Assembly (NCBI GenBank): GCA_963978895.1
Contig: OZ022242.1
Location: 11,436,441-11,500,440 of the forward strand
DNA: 64,000 bases
Reading direction: 5' to 3'
From: Erpobdella octoculata
Taxonomy: Eukaryota > Annelida > Clitellata > Hirudinida > Erpobdellidae
Position 1 is the first letter of the stretch; each line of letters opens with the position of its first letter. The position numbers and the translations under genes were made by a program. Positions 26,548 through 37,951 of this stretch are shown here, piece by piece. The notes below the pieces were generated by a model that worked only from the letters and a program-made list of their open reading frames with translations, made no database searches and was not told the origin of the DNA.

Positions 26548-27143
26548 TCGTGACAAATATGTTTCGCGTGAGGGTATCGGGACGTGAAGTTTTCAAAAAA
26601 TAAAATATAATTCTTTCAACGATACGAGATGAATAAAAATGATAGATTAAGAGTTTAACATGACAGCAAATTGTGCAATTGCATTCACTTTGAAACGTCG
26701 GGGTCACTAATTGTAGTCACTTAGACGTAACTACGTATTTTAATAGAGTTGAAAACAGTTAAATAAAAAAAATGTATTATTTAAAAAATGACACAACGGT
26801 ATCTCCTACAATGGATGACGACAAAAATGCGAAAAGTAAAAATCATGGCAAGCCAGAATGGCGAAGGAGAATAAGAAGCGCTACAAGTATGCCACTAACA
26901 GGCGCGCGAGCCACACAAACTAAACAGTACAAGCAAGACGTAGCACAGGTAGACGTGCGCAGCGCACGAGCGTGTACAAGTTTAATAACTCTAATATGAC
27001 TAATAACTGCATATAAAATTAATAACTGTGCATAATACAGTAGAACTAGATAGTTAATACGTGGTATTCTTCTTCCTTTGTCTGTCCCTATAAAGATGGC
27101 ACATAGAAATTAAATGGAATATTATTTGACTACTCTTTTCTTA
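26548..27143. other. Intron sequence with a possible ORF relic
   Basis: A short plus-strand frame at 26772-26999 contains 'HGKPEWRRRIR', which resembles the Lys/Trp/Arg linker seen in some LINE ORF2 proteins, but it is too short to assign. Otherwise nothing is recognised. Confidence 0.3.
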
Positions 27144-28292
27144 TAGTGGGGCGGCTAACTGATCAAAAACCCCTTCATCGTGCAAACGCTATTGACAAGC
27201 AAATAAATTACATATTTTTAATCAGAAAAATATGCTTGTAATTATCTGATATCGCCACATTCTGTAAAATTTAGAAAAAAAATCACCTTTTTTGGGCCAG
27301 CTCCTGTATGAATAGCGTATTATCGCAGGCGATCAAACTGGCGAAAAATTCAAATATTTTGTTTTTTTTGTTGGTTTGCATATGTTTAATTAAGAGAATG
27401 AAAAAAACAAGAAAAAATAGATGAATAATTAAATTTTGAGTGAGTAGACCTACGGAAAGAGACACGCACTTGAGGCACTAGTTTCCATAGGTCTACTCAC
27501 TCAAAATTGAATTATTCATCTATTTTTCTTGTTTTCTTCATTCTCTTAATTAAACATATGCAAACCAACAACAAAAAAATATTTAAATTTTTCGCCAGTT
27601 TGATCACCTGTGATAATACGCTATTCATACAGGAGCGGGTCCAAAAAAGGTAATTGTTTTAAATTTTACAGAACGTGGCGATATCAGGTAATTACAAGCA
27701 TATTTTTCTAATTACAAATATGTAATTGTTTTGCTTGTTTTTGTTTGTCAATTGAGACAAAAATCACCTTTTTTGGTCCCGTTCTTGTATGAATAGCGTA
27801 TTCATAGATATATCTATGAGCGTATTATCACAGGCGATCAAACTGGCAAAAAAATCAAATATTTTGTTTTTTTTTGTTGGTTTGCATATGTTTAATATAA
27901 AGAATAAAGAAAACAAAAAAAATATATGAATATTTAAATTTTGAGTGAGTAGACGAGACACGTACTTGAGGCAGAAGTCATGTCTCGTTTCCGTAGGTTT
28001 ACTTACTCAAAATTTAATTATTCGTCTATTTTTTCGTGTTTTCTTCATTCTTTATATTAAACCTATGCAAATTAACCAAAAAACCAAAATATTTTAATTT
28101 TTTCTCCAGTTTGATCGCCTGTGATAATACGCTATTCATACAGGAGCGGGGCCAAGAAAGGTGATTTTTTTTCTCAATTTTACAGAATGTGGCGATATCA
28201 GATAATTACAAGCATATTTTTCTGATTACAAATATGTAATTTTTTTGCTTGTCAATAGCGTTTGCACGATGCTGCAGTTAGCTGCCCCACTA
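27144..28292. mobile_element. Composite foldback DNA transposon, two head-to-tail inverted-repeat units, flanked by TTA
   Basis: The outer ends are inverted repeats: TAGTGGGGCGGCTAACT at the left and TAGTGGGGCAGCTAACT (reverse complement) at the right, both leading into 'catcgtgcaaacgctattga'. TTA occurs directly outside both ends (27141-27143 and 28293-28295), a 3-bp duplication of the kind made by PIF/Harbinger-type transposases (inference). Inside are two foldback units with arms of about 200-280 bp that share 'ctgtgataatacgctattca' and 'gtttgatcgcc'. Each unit centres on 'gagtgagtagac' with a 40-bp spacer (centres near 27465 and 27965). At the internal junction (about 27735-27760) the outermost arm sequence is lost. 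There is no coding sequence. It lies in intron 1 of the lectin gene. Confidence 0.85.
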
Positions 28293-28295
28293 TTA

Positions 28296-29250
28296 ATCCT
28301 ATTCGTCCCGAACAGCTTTGTCGTCTCCGAAATACTTGGCAAAGCGATGAATACAATGAAGAGAACTCTCATCCTTTGCGGATTCGACCGCAAACTGCAA
28401 ATGACATGTTCAATTTATTAAACAGTTGGGTGCAGTTTTTTCCATTCCCTCTGGAATCTATGTGATCTTCAAATTCCGCGTTGCGGATTAAAAAAACACG
28501 TAAAACCGTCTCTTTCAATTTTTTTTCACACTTGGCTGTTGTTCATGGCAAGCCTTAACTCCGTCACTGAATATCAACTCTTTTTTTTTATTGACACTGA
28601 GATACGAGATCTTTGGTCAAACCTTCCTGGGTCTCAGTTTTGCACAAATGTTTCTAACTGTCCGCAACCCGATCGGCATCAATTGGCAAATTATCAAATA
28701 CTGCAGACTCAGATGAAGCAGTCATTTTGACATCTATTAACATCACTTCATCAAAACGTTCTGCAACATCCGGATAAAGATCCTCTTCAACTGATTTATT
28801 TGTGATAGACCCATTTTTCTGACTGCTCAGATCATTAAACATTATTTCGAAGTCCGGTCTATTTTTTTAAAAACCACTTTGCTCCAGAACCAAATTTGCT
28901 TCAATGACCTTAAATTGATGACAACTCAACAAAACTGCTGAAACTCTAAAACGACTTGCCGAACATCCGCATCATCAATACCATCATCACACATGTTACT
29001 CGAATCACCGCCAACAAGCTCATCGTTGCTCAAAAGTAAACCTCATCAGGAACAGGAACCTCTTTTCCATTCTCCACCAAACAATCCTCCGCCAAGCATG
29101 CTTCACCGTCCACATTTGAGAAATCCTCCGCGCAATCCCCACGGTCATTCAAAACTCTTACCGGATATCCAATCCGACAACTCTCAAAAAATCTGACAGA
29201 GTTTAACAACACTCAACTATAATGCCCGCATCGGCAGCATTCCACCACAA
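28296..29250 (-). pseudogene. Decayed coding relic of unknown function
   Basis: The minus strand carries several adjacent protein-like open stretches in shifting frames. One at 29212-29030 is acidic and contains 'RVLNDRGDCAEDFSNVDGE' followed by 'CLAEDCLVENGKEVPVPDE'. A second is near 29000-28930 ('DELVGGDSSNMCDDGIDDAD'). A third, at 28842-28654, includes 'SVEEDLYPDVAERFDEVML'. Composition is amino-acid-like (acidic, few low-complexity runs) but frameshifts and stops separate the pieces. It directly adjoins the foldback element. It may be a dead transposon protein or a processed host gene; I do not recognise the family. Confidence 0.4.
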
Positions 29251-30246
29251 AACTGGATCAATCCTTCTTTCTTTGTTCTTTTCATGTAAAACCCAATTTG
29301 TCTGATCTGTCCTGCCGTTACCTGAGTTATATCGTGTTCTGAGAGACAGCTGGTTGACTGCGGTTAAAACTGGGTTTTAATAATTTTCCTATTTTTTGTG
29401 CTGCTTTTTCTTCTTCTGTTGTTTTCTCTATCTTTCTAATTGTCTTCTCTTGCTCTTTTTTCTAACAGCTTGTCAAGGCTTTGTCGAGATCAAATTCGTA
29501 GTCGTATTGGACCAAAACCATTGTTTTCCAGCTATGCGACCAGTTTAGAATTTTTTACTTTTTAGTTGAGTTCTTGTTATTTTAGTTCCTGCCGCAAATC
29601 AGACATAAAAGATTTGTCCAATAATTTCGGAAACATTCCTTTTACATCCCACTTCTTACATCAGTTGTTACGATATTGCTAATCGTATGAGTTTTTTAGA
29701 ACGGTTCTAGAATTTATTGGAAGTTAATAACTCCATGCCTAATCAGACAGTTTGAACAACTTTAATTGAAACGCTATTAATTAAACACTTACGTATTATT
29801 AAATATGATAATTATAAATAACGAACATACTTTTTTAAATCTCTTATATTAATTTCATCGCCAGTGCTACTTGCTTGCTTGAATGTTTGCAAACCTTAAA
29901 AGTGAAAATTAACTAACTTTCCGTCTTCCAATTAAGCTGAAATTTGAAATATAGGCTCGTTCTTTATGACAATGCATTACATTAAAGTTTAAAACGTTTT
30001 TGAAAAGAAATTCAATTAAAAATAATAATTATCTTTATTTTAAAACAAAAACAAATTGGATACAATATAATGAGTGTTTACATAAATAAATTCTAAAAAA
30101 TGTTATTTTAAAAGAATTGTTTGCAATAAATGAAAAGCCTGCAAATTCAGAAAAATAATGTGCATTTGTTAAAAAAACCTGGTTTTTTACGGATTACTTG
30201 TTTATATCTCGTTGCCCCTATAAGAAATAGACTGAATATTATTTTA

Positions 30247-30277
<31 letters not shown>

Positions 30278-30958
30278 ATTATATTAAGACAACGCGTGTT
30301 TGTGTGTGTTCGCTTATGACATCAATACCGCTGGAACAATCTAAATAAAATTTGGCATGTAGGTAGTCCTCATAGCGGATAAGGTTTTGAAAAAATTTGT
30401 GGTGTGATTTGAAAATTATTCAATTTGCATTTTTATTTAATAGATGTTCATAATTATTGTATTTTTCAATTGAACTTAGAAAAAGCTTAATATGATCGTG
30501 TGTGTTTATTATATGGAACCCACAAGAACTTTTTGTAAGACACATTTGTGGTTTTGCTTAGGTGTCATGATTCCCATACCGTTACGTGAGTTATCTCTGA
30601 AACTGTCAACACAAGCAGCAGCCTTAACTTGGTAGATCAATTCTAGCTACCTTTAAAAAATTTCACTGCGTGGCTAAACAAACATTTAAGTTTTTAAAAA
30701 CCAAAATGCATAACATGAAAGAATTTGTGGCAAAAAGAAATGCTGATCTCGAAACAAGAGTATTACAAACAAAATTTTATTTAATGTTAATCAATTTCTT
30801 ATTTAACAAACAAAACATGATGTAAAAATATTATAACAATATTATAAAAATATTCGTGTTACGCCCATCCCTGTTTTGCACGTCCAATGACACGTGTTTC
30901 TTGTTAATTATTTATTTCAATTACATTTTTATTATTAAACATTAAAATAATTACGAAC
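29251..30958. other. Intron 1 (5' portion) with a dispersed-repeat copy
   Basis: Includes one copy of a dispersed repeat at about 29855-29990 ('gcttgaatgtttgcaaacct' ... 'aagctgaaatttgaaatata'), related to copies near 47265-47365, 52470-52580 and 60075-60215. A short (AT)n lies near 30247-30285. No exon is recognised. Confidence 0.6.
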
Positions 30959-31070
30959 CTGAATGTACCAATGTTATGAACCTGGAAATGACGAGGAATG
31001 TGAAGATGATGGACTGCTTACTCATTCGATTGATGGACAACTTCCTTTCCAGCTCGGATGATTTTGCCAT
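30959..31070 (-). CDS. Exon 1: start codon and signal peptide of the lectin/CUB-like gene
   Basis: ATG at 31070-31068 opens 37 codons ending TCA G|GTTCGT (donor GT at 30958-30957), phase 1. The first 19 residues are hydrophilic (MAKSSELERKLSINRMSKQ), followed by the hydrophobic 'SIIFTFLVISRFITLVHS', as in a signal peptide; a second ATG at codon 16 (M16) would give a more compact one. The split codon G + AA makes Glu, and the join reads 'LVHS-E-PREYC' straight into the SUEL domain, so cleavage near HS/E would expose the lectin domain. Just upstream 'tttattattttag' could be an acceptor for a 5' UTR exon. The link to exon 2 across about 11.9 kb rests on phase and domain logic, not on transcript data. 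Confidence 0.7.
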
Positions 31071-32633
31071 ATTTTACTAAAATAATAAATTTCTTGTGCT
31101 AGAAATAGCTTGAATGTATTAATACAATTTATTTATTTATTTTTATGTGAAACAATTTAGTTTTGATTAAATTTTAGAAAATCAAGCAGGATTTGAGGAC
31201 ACTTTTTTAATGAATCGCACTCGACTTGTGGCTAGCAATTTCTTTTCCATACGTTCACTTCCGTTCTTAAAAGCCAGCCATCATTTGCGTGCCCCGTCAT
31301 AGTTTGCCTGCGTACACCCATCCACCCACCCACCCATCCACGCACCCACACACCCACCCACCCACCCACACACCCACACACACCTTACCTACGTAAACTC
31401 ACAACTCACCTATAAACACAAACATAAACTTTATGTGACTTACAAATCAAATGTGCATACACGTCGGTCGCGTAATAATCTTAGTACAAATTTCCAGTCT
31501 ACCCGTACATACCTGCGTGTGACACACTTACCCCAAGTGTACACTCAATGTCACGTGATCGTTACATCACGCCAAACTTAGAGACGGTCACGTGAGCATG
31601 CTGCTTCCTCCTCCCAGAAGTGACATCTTTACTGGTTACAACTTGCACTGGAGTTTCTCTTAATTGGTTTTTCTCTGCTTGTGAGCAACTCCATGCTGTA
31701 CACCTGATTTATAGGCGATGAGTTTGCATGTCTGTTGTTTATTAGGGAAAGAAGACGAAGCAGGGATATAAGAACGAAAAATGAGAGAAAAAGATAGGAA
31801 TAGAGAGAAAGGAAAGTTAAACAAGTAAATAAAATAGAATGTAAGAAGAAAAAAATTGAGATGGAATAGCTAAAAAGAAAGAAACGGAGAGAGATAGTGA
31901 CAGTGAGAGAAAGAAAGATGGAGAGAGTGAGGGAGAGAGGGAGCGATCTTATCTAACGGCGGGTCCTATGTAACTAAAACAGTTTACGATATCTGCCTCT
32001 CAGCGACTGTCCATCTTGCTTACAAGCAGGTCTTCTGCTCGAATTAGTAACCCGCAGAGGTAGATAAAACAGCATAGTTAATCTTATTTTGTCACTATAT
32101 AACTACTTCTCTTTTTTTCTCGATTTTTCTTTCACTTTTCATTTTTCATCTTAATAAATGATACAATTCTTTTTTCATTTTTTCTTTTTTATCTTCTTTT
32201 TATAGATGATATCTTTTTCTTTTTATCAGACGTGTGTCTTCTTGTTCCCATACATAAGTATTTTTCTATTTTTCATTTTTCTTCATTTTCTTATCTTATC
32301 ATCTTATTTATCTATATCTCTTTATATATTATTCACTATCTCTCATTCGATCAGCTGTATCTAAATATCTAAAATATCTTTTTTTTAGCCATTCATCTGC
32401 TTTTATTATTTTTTTTGAATTTATTTCTTAACTTTTCTTAAATCTTCAACCCAACTTTCATTCTCCATCTTATTCCTTCCTCTTTTTTCTTTTTATTATT
32501 CATTTCCAACGCTATCAGTAGCGACGTTAATTTGATTAATGCTTCTTATGCACAAGGAAAATTGTCTGCAAAGTTGATTAGGCTGGAACAGCGTTAATAG
32601 CCCCAACCGCGGCGTGTTTGCCTCAGCCCATCC
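31071..32633. other. Upstream region of the lectin gene, with simple repeats
   Basis: Contains a C-rich (CCCA)n tract (about 31315-31385), a GA-rich tract (31745-31950), T-rich sequence to 32500 and no exon. It is the likely promoter side of the minus-strand gene; see the E-box entry. Confidence 0.5.
31552..31594. promoter_or_regulatory. Pair of CACGTG E-boxes upstream of exon 1
   Basis: CACGTG occurs at 31552-31557 (as TCACGTGA) and again at 31589-31594 (as TCACGTGAG), 37 bp apart, about 480-525 bp upstream of the exon 1 ATG. TCACGTGA-type sites bind bHLH-Zip factors of the MiT/TFE, USF or MYC groups in animals. Function here is inferred from spacing and position only. Confidence 0.3.
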
Positions 32634-32709
32634 TCAGCCCATGCACATGTACTTGGGCAGGTCCTCCTCAGTGGGGTAATATTCTTCGTTGCAGTCGTGT
32701 GCGCACCGA
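32634..32709 (-). CDS. Candidate terminal exon, cysteine-containing, unknown gene
   Basis: After an acceptor 'atgagttag' (AG at 32711-32710), 24 codons run to TGA (32636-32634). The peptide includes 'CAHDCNEEYYPTEED' and ends 'LPKYMCMG'. Third codon positions are strongly G/C (most of the 24) in an AT-rich neighbourhood, which favours a real exon. It enters in phase 2. It is about 1.6 kb upstream of the lectin gene start on the same strand, so it would be the tail of a separate upstream gene. The exon candidate at 45387-45329 ends in the matching phase and would give a cysteine-rich C-terminus. Family not recognised; the acceptor pyrimidine tract is weak. Confidence 0.4.
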
Positions 32710-32974
32710 CTAACTCATAAATTACGTAGGTGTTATGAAACATTGCTTTGAAACTTTTAAAAAAGAAAATATTTCTTAAATGAATAAATTAAAAAAATGG
32801 TTCGATTGAGTATTACACTTGTCATTTCTTATCGTTTTACAATAATTTGATACTATGAAACATGAAATGTAAATATTTATAAAATTTGTGGAAAGCAAGA
32901 ATTTAGGATCTTAGGTTTCAAGGCTTCAATAGACGGCGGTGGCCCGTTTTTTTAATTTAAAAATATAGCTGTGG

Positions 32975-33594
32975 CAGAGGCGGATACAGGATTAGCAAAA
33001 CAAGAAAGTCCAAAACGGGGTGGGCTGGTAAAAAATTGTCATTATTGTGTCGAATTTATAGGTTATTTTGGTCAATAACAAGTCATTCAAAAACTGAATT
33101 TCTGTAACAGTTTTTAGCAGAATACTATTGTTAGTGAAGTTTATTGGTCTTTTTACGCATTTTATATTATTATAAAGACATGACAAGATTCGCCAGAAAA
33201 AATGTATTTGTAAGTCAACAAACTTTAGCAGTTGAGTAATAGGTACTACCAAACATACAAAATCTAATATGATACTAATATAAGATTCAAGAAGTTTCAG
33301 TTAACTTAAGATCTGTGTTTATTCATCCTCTACAATTTATATAGCAGCGTCATAAACAAGTAACACAAAATAACATTGTCTACGACCTAGATGTGCTCTT
33401 ATGGAGGTGATTTCAAATCAATGTAAAGAGATATAACAAACTTAAAATACCTTATGAAAGAACGTTATGACAATTGTGACTTTGTACCCTAGCCTAGGCG
33501 TTTGGAACATGTAAAATGTTAAATGATTTTCTTTTTTTTGCCACGAAAGGCGGGGTCCTGACCTCCAGGACTCTTCCCCTTGATTCCGCCCCTG
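32975..33594. mobile_element. hAT-like non-autonomous element
   Basis: The left end CAGAGGCGGATACAGGA and the right end, reverse-complemented CAGGGGCGGAATCAAGG, are imperfect inverted repeats of hAT type. GCTGTGG lies directly outside both (32968-32974 and 33595-33601), a 7-bp match that probably represents a mutated 8-bp duplication. About 620 bp, with no intact ORF. More diverged than the element at 9963-10692, hence older. Confidence 0.75.
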
Positions 33595-33601
33595 GCTGTG
33601 G

Positions 33602-36600
33602 TACTCGGTAAATAACTATACTTAAATACCCAGCGATGACTAGTATAAACTGAAACATCAAATATTTTGAAGTTTAACAGAAAGCATGCTAATATCACTT
33701 TTATTTTCAAAAGCGCAAACGCACCCAATGGGGGATTTAAAAGCACAGGCGCACCCAAAGGGAAGAGGTTCTGGGGTTAGAACCTTCCAAACTATTTCAA
33801 AGAAATCTTTCAATACATTTTTTTATAAAACTGGTTTTGGTGTTGATAAACACACAGAGAGGTCGCTGTAAAATATCTTTGTTCATTAACTTTGTTCATC
33901 CCTACTATTTCTCGTATGAAAATTATTCGTAGTTTTGTTAAATAAATAAATGCAAAAACATCTTTTTTGAGAATTTATTCATTAGAAAGTGAATAAAATA
34001 GTTCAGCTTTTTTGTATTTTCATAGCAATTTCCCAGTAAACTCTAATTTGGATAAATAGCTAAAAAACAAAATGCCAACATTTTCATTAAAAATCTACAA
34101 AATTCCTTTTTTTATTAAAGAAAGTTCAGTGGATTTTTGGTTAACGCATTGAAATTCTTAACCTTACTTAATTTTATAAAGTTATAAATATTTATTAACT
34201 GACAAGTAAATTTTTAATGTTTATAAAATAAACATTATAAAATAAAAATAAACCGTACTTTTTAAACAATATTTCTTGGCGTCCTAACATTTTTTATACA
34301 GTGGGCTAAATGCAAACTAAATCCCAAATAATTTTTTAATAATTGTTTTTGAGTTTTTATATTAATTATATCAATTTTATCATTTAATTGACTATTATTA
34401 TCGAATATTTTTTCGTAGGTGAAAATTTCAGAAATTTTCACCTACGGAACAAATAATCGCAGCTAAAAATAAAAAAAAAAAATCGGCTCCGGAATAACCT
34501 TTTAGCACTAATGCAAAAAACCCGAACTCTTTACACTGTCTAGTTTTGCAGTTTATCTTCTTCACCAGCCAGCCAGCCAAAGTGTTTTAAGCTTCCTTTT
34601 TTAGAAACAAGTTAAAAAAATGCGATAAAATGGTTTCATTCGCCTAAATAATACACAATTTTTTTGACGTGTTTGAAAATATTTTCATTTTTGAATTTAA
34701 AATAATTTGTTTCTCTTTTCAAACTCAAACATGATTAACCTGCATTAAAAACGTTTGGTATTTGAAATAGTTTAAAAATATTAAATTATTGAATTTTTAA
34801 AAAAATGTCAAACCCTCTTATTCCCAAAAAAAATTTTGGATGTGCTTTTATTCAAAAATAAAAATTTTAAGTCAAGGTAATTCTGATAATAATTTTTTAA
34901 AATAGTTTTTTTCATTTACAGTAAACATTTTAGCTAATAACCGTTCTTAGTTTATATTTACGATTTCAAACTCTGAAAAAAAATTTAAAACAAATCAATT
35001 TTTAAATAATATTATTATATTACAAGAAAAAATATAACCAAATTTTCTTTTTAATTTTTTAAGTTTTATTTTAATCTGTAGACGTATAACCTAAAAATAA
35101 ACCTCCAAGCTTGTTTCCTTATATTCTATAGATTGACTAGGAATTTTCATGATCACTTGATCACACATACAGAATGTTTCATCTGATAACTTCATCACAC
35201 ATACAGAGTGTCGCTTGATCACACATACTGCAAGTTTCTCATTGAAAAATTGTATTTGATAAAATCTAAGAGTTTTATATCATTAAAATAATCTTTTAAG
35301 AATCTAAAAACATATTCGGTCGGAATTTCAAATTTTCTTTTTCAAGTGAGCGTTGAAATTGTTCATTAAGTTTTGAAATATCATGTGGTATAAAAAGGAA
35401 CATTTTAATTTCTTTTTTTAATATTTTTAAAAACAAAAACATAGTTTTAATTAAGTTTTCAATGTGTTGCTTATTATCTTTAATATAAATCTTGCAATTT
35501 CATTTGTACAATTTATAAGACACGCTCACACGCTCACACACACATACACACATATAGTGTCAAGACAAAACGAATTCAATTGAAATAATTCTGCAAAAGA
35601 AGATTGTTTGCTAACGACATTTATTTCTATCAATGGTTTTCAAGAGGAGACATGAAGGAGTAAACGGGGAAGTGAGGGATGGAAAGAAAGAAAAGTGGAA
35701 AAGAAAGAAAGAAAGGAGAAAAAAAATAAAAAAGGAGAAGAAAAAATAAAGAAGATAAAAAGAGAAATGGGAAGAGAGAGAAAAAGAGGAAGAGAGAAAG
35801 AGAGAGAGAGAGAAAGAGAGCAACATAAAAATATTTTGAAGGACATCAGCAGAAACATTAGAAAGGACATTCTTTCGAGATAGATTGCCGGGCGCTCAAC
35901 TCTTTATGGCCGGATTGAAATTGAAGGCCGTGGCGGGTTAGGGAAATATACGACCGGGAAATGGACAAGATGACGCTGCGTGGTGACGACATCTTGAAAT
36001 TACTCGCCTCTTTTCATCACTATAAATTTCCTGAAACTTACTTTTTTTAAACATAAAAAATTAATTCCGTTTTAATTGTTTCATTGTTGTTTTATTATTA
36101 CATGTTTGTAATAAATAAGCCAACTGGGAATATAAAAATCTTAATCAAATTTAGTTTTTTGTGTAAAATAATTATTGCAGTTATTTAGTTGGAAAAGTGA
36201 AACTTGACATCGAAGAATTCAGTAGGAGCAGCTTAGCGACCGGATGTTTTCTTTAGAAAAAATTTATTTTCTCAAGTTGACATCTGACAGATTCCCAAGA
36301 TCGCTGAACAATCCAGATTGGTGGCACAAGTATTTAATTAACACCAAATTTATTTTTAAATGCTTATAAAATAAATTAAATTAAATTAAATTAAATTAAC
36401 TCTAACGTAGACAACAAGAACAATGCAGTAGCACAATAGTAATTTTTAACTGTAATTTAAGAATTAATTCTTAAAAATAATTATTTTTTATGAAAATGTA
36501 AAAATTGTCGATGCAACTACCAGTAGGCAACTATTATTTTCACGTCTATAATAATATTTTTGATATTCACCTGCAAACCGTGAAATTTAATTACACAAAA

Positions 36601-36860
36601 AAACTAAGAATTGATAAAATAAAACCACCCACATGTATGCTTATCACCAAAATCTTCCACCTTTCCATAGAAAGAACAACGCAGAATTCCAATTTATTCT
36701 TCCAAGTTTTCCCGGCCCACGTTGAATATTTCCATGCACGCCAGCACCAGGGACGTCTCTTTTCTGGCGCATGCGCGGGTTCGTCTTAATTCCGCGAATG
36801 AAAGCGACGACGTTTAATGCATCACTGCGGCATTCCATCCATCACTCCGCCATCCGACGT
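33602..36860. other. AT-rich intergenic sequence
   Basis: No gene is seen. 33715-33850 contains 'ggcgcaccca' motifs and 'ttctggggttagaa', also present at 54556-54572, pointing to another shared repeat. A tandem 'gatcacacatacagaatgt' motif (about three imperfect copies) is at 35155-35235. A GA-rich tract runs 35675-35820, and an (ATTAA)n of about five units lies at 36370-36400. The GC-richer patch at 36700-36850 has no clear exon. Confidence 0.5.
34414..34446. repeat. Perfect 15-bp stem hairpin
   Basis: CGTAGGTGAAAATTT, a 3-nt CAG loop, then its exact reverse complement. No transcription unit around it is recognised, so this is recorded as a palindrome only. Confidence 0.85.
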
Positions 36861-36879
36861 CTCCTACCCCCCAACCACA

Positions 36880-37885
36880 ACTACCACCACTACCACCACC
36901 ACCACCGCTACCACAACTGTTTTTTTGCTTGAAAATAGTAAAAAAACATTTTCTTCTATCTCTTATCACTGTCGCCATCTTTTACTCTTGCATTGCAATC
37001 ATCTTTATAATAATAACGCTGCTGATTGTTGTGCTGATAAATACTGGCATCATAATCTCCATAACTACTACTATCTCCGTAATCATCATTGTTATCATTA
37101 TCATCATCATCACCTCATCATCATCACCACCATTATTGTAAAAGTCTCTGTTATTGTTAATACTTTCTTGATTATAATCATCATCGTCATCGTCGTCGTC
37201 ATCGAGCAAATACATAGCAATAGTTCTATTCAAATATATCTCATTCATTAATTTCTTATGTAAATCGTTCTCACATACACACACACACACACACACACCG
37301 GTACACATTTATACACAGGCACAAAACACGACGACAGCACAACATCTTCCCATTTCCACTCCACGTCGGCGCTTCTTTGCAAACTTTCCCCAAGAGAATG
37401 CGTGACCAACATGGCAGTTTTCTTCTTGTCAACGTGATCGTTATCAACATCATCATCCTCATCACCATCACCATCATCATCATTATTACCATGATCATCA
37501 CCATCATCGTCATCGTCATCGTCATCATCGTCGTTGTGGTCGTCACCATCATCATCATCATCACGGATAATTCACCTCCACCCTATGATCCTAGCTGTCA
37601 CCGTCATCATCATCGTCATCATCATATAACATCATGCCGTCATTTCTGGCAGGCTCTTCCGCAGAACTTTTATGTCATGAGCTCAAACTCTAAAAATACC
37701 ACAGCGTCATTGCAAAAACACGTGTGTCATCGTCATGGTCATCATCATCATCATCACCACCATCATCGTCATCGTCATCGTCGTCATCGTCGTCATCGTC
37801 TTCATCATCGTCATCGTCACCGTCATCATCATCGTCGTCGTCATCATCATCATCATCATCTCCATAACAACCACCATCCTCTTCA
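36880..37885. repeat. Interrupted (CAT/CAC/CGT) trinucleotide clusters
   Basis: Groups of ACC, ATC and GTC triplets at about 36880-36910, 37080-37210, 37440-37565 and 37600-37870, separated by non-repetitive DNA. The His/Arg-rich, Ile-rich and Met-rich frames across them are the three frames of one repeat and are rejected as genes. A (CA)n lies at about 37275-37300. Confidence 0.85.
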
Positions 37886-37951
37886 ACATCATCATCATTA
37901 TCATCACTTCCGTCCTGTCCTCTTTGTGATTTCTACCACTTCCGGTATCTA

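Noticed and set aside
26772..26999. LINE ORF2 linker fragment ('KPEWRRRIR')
   Set aside because: Only one short motif matches my memory of such linkers; too little to call an element.
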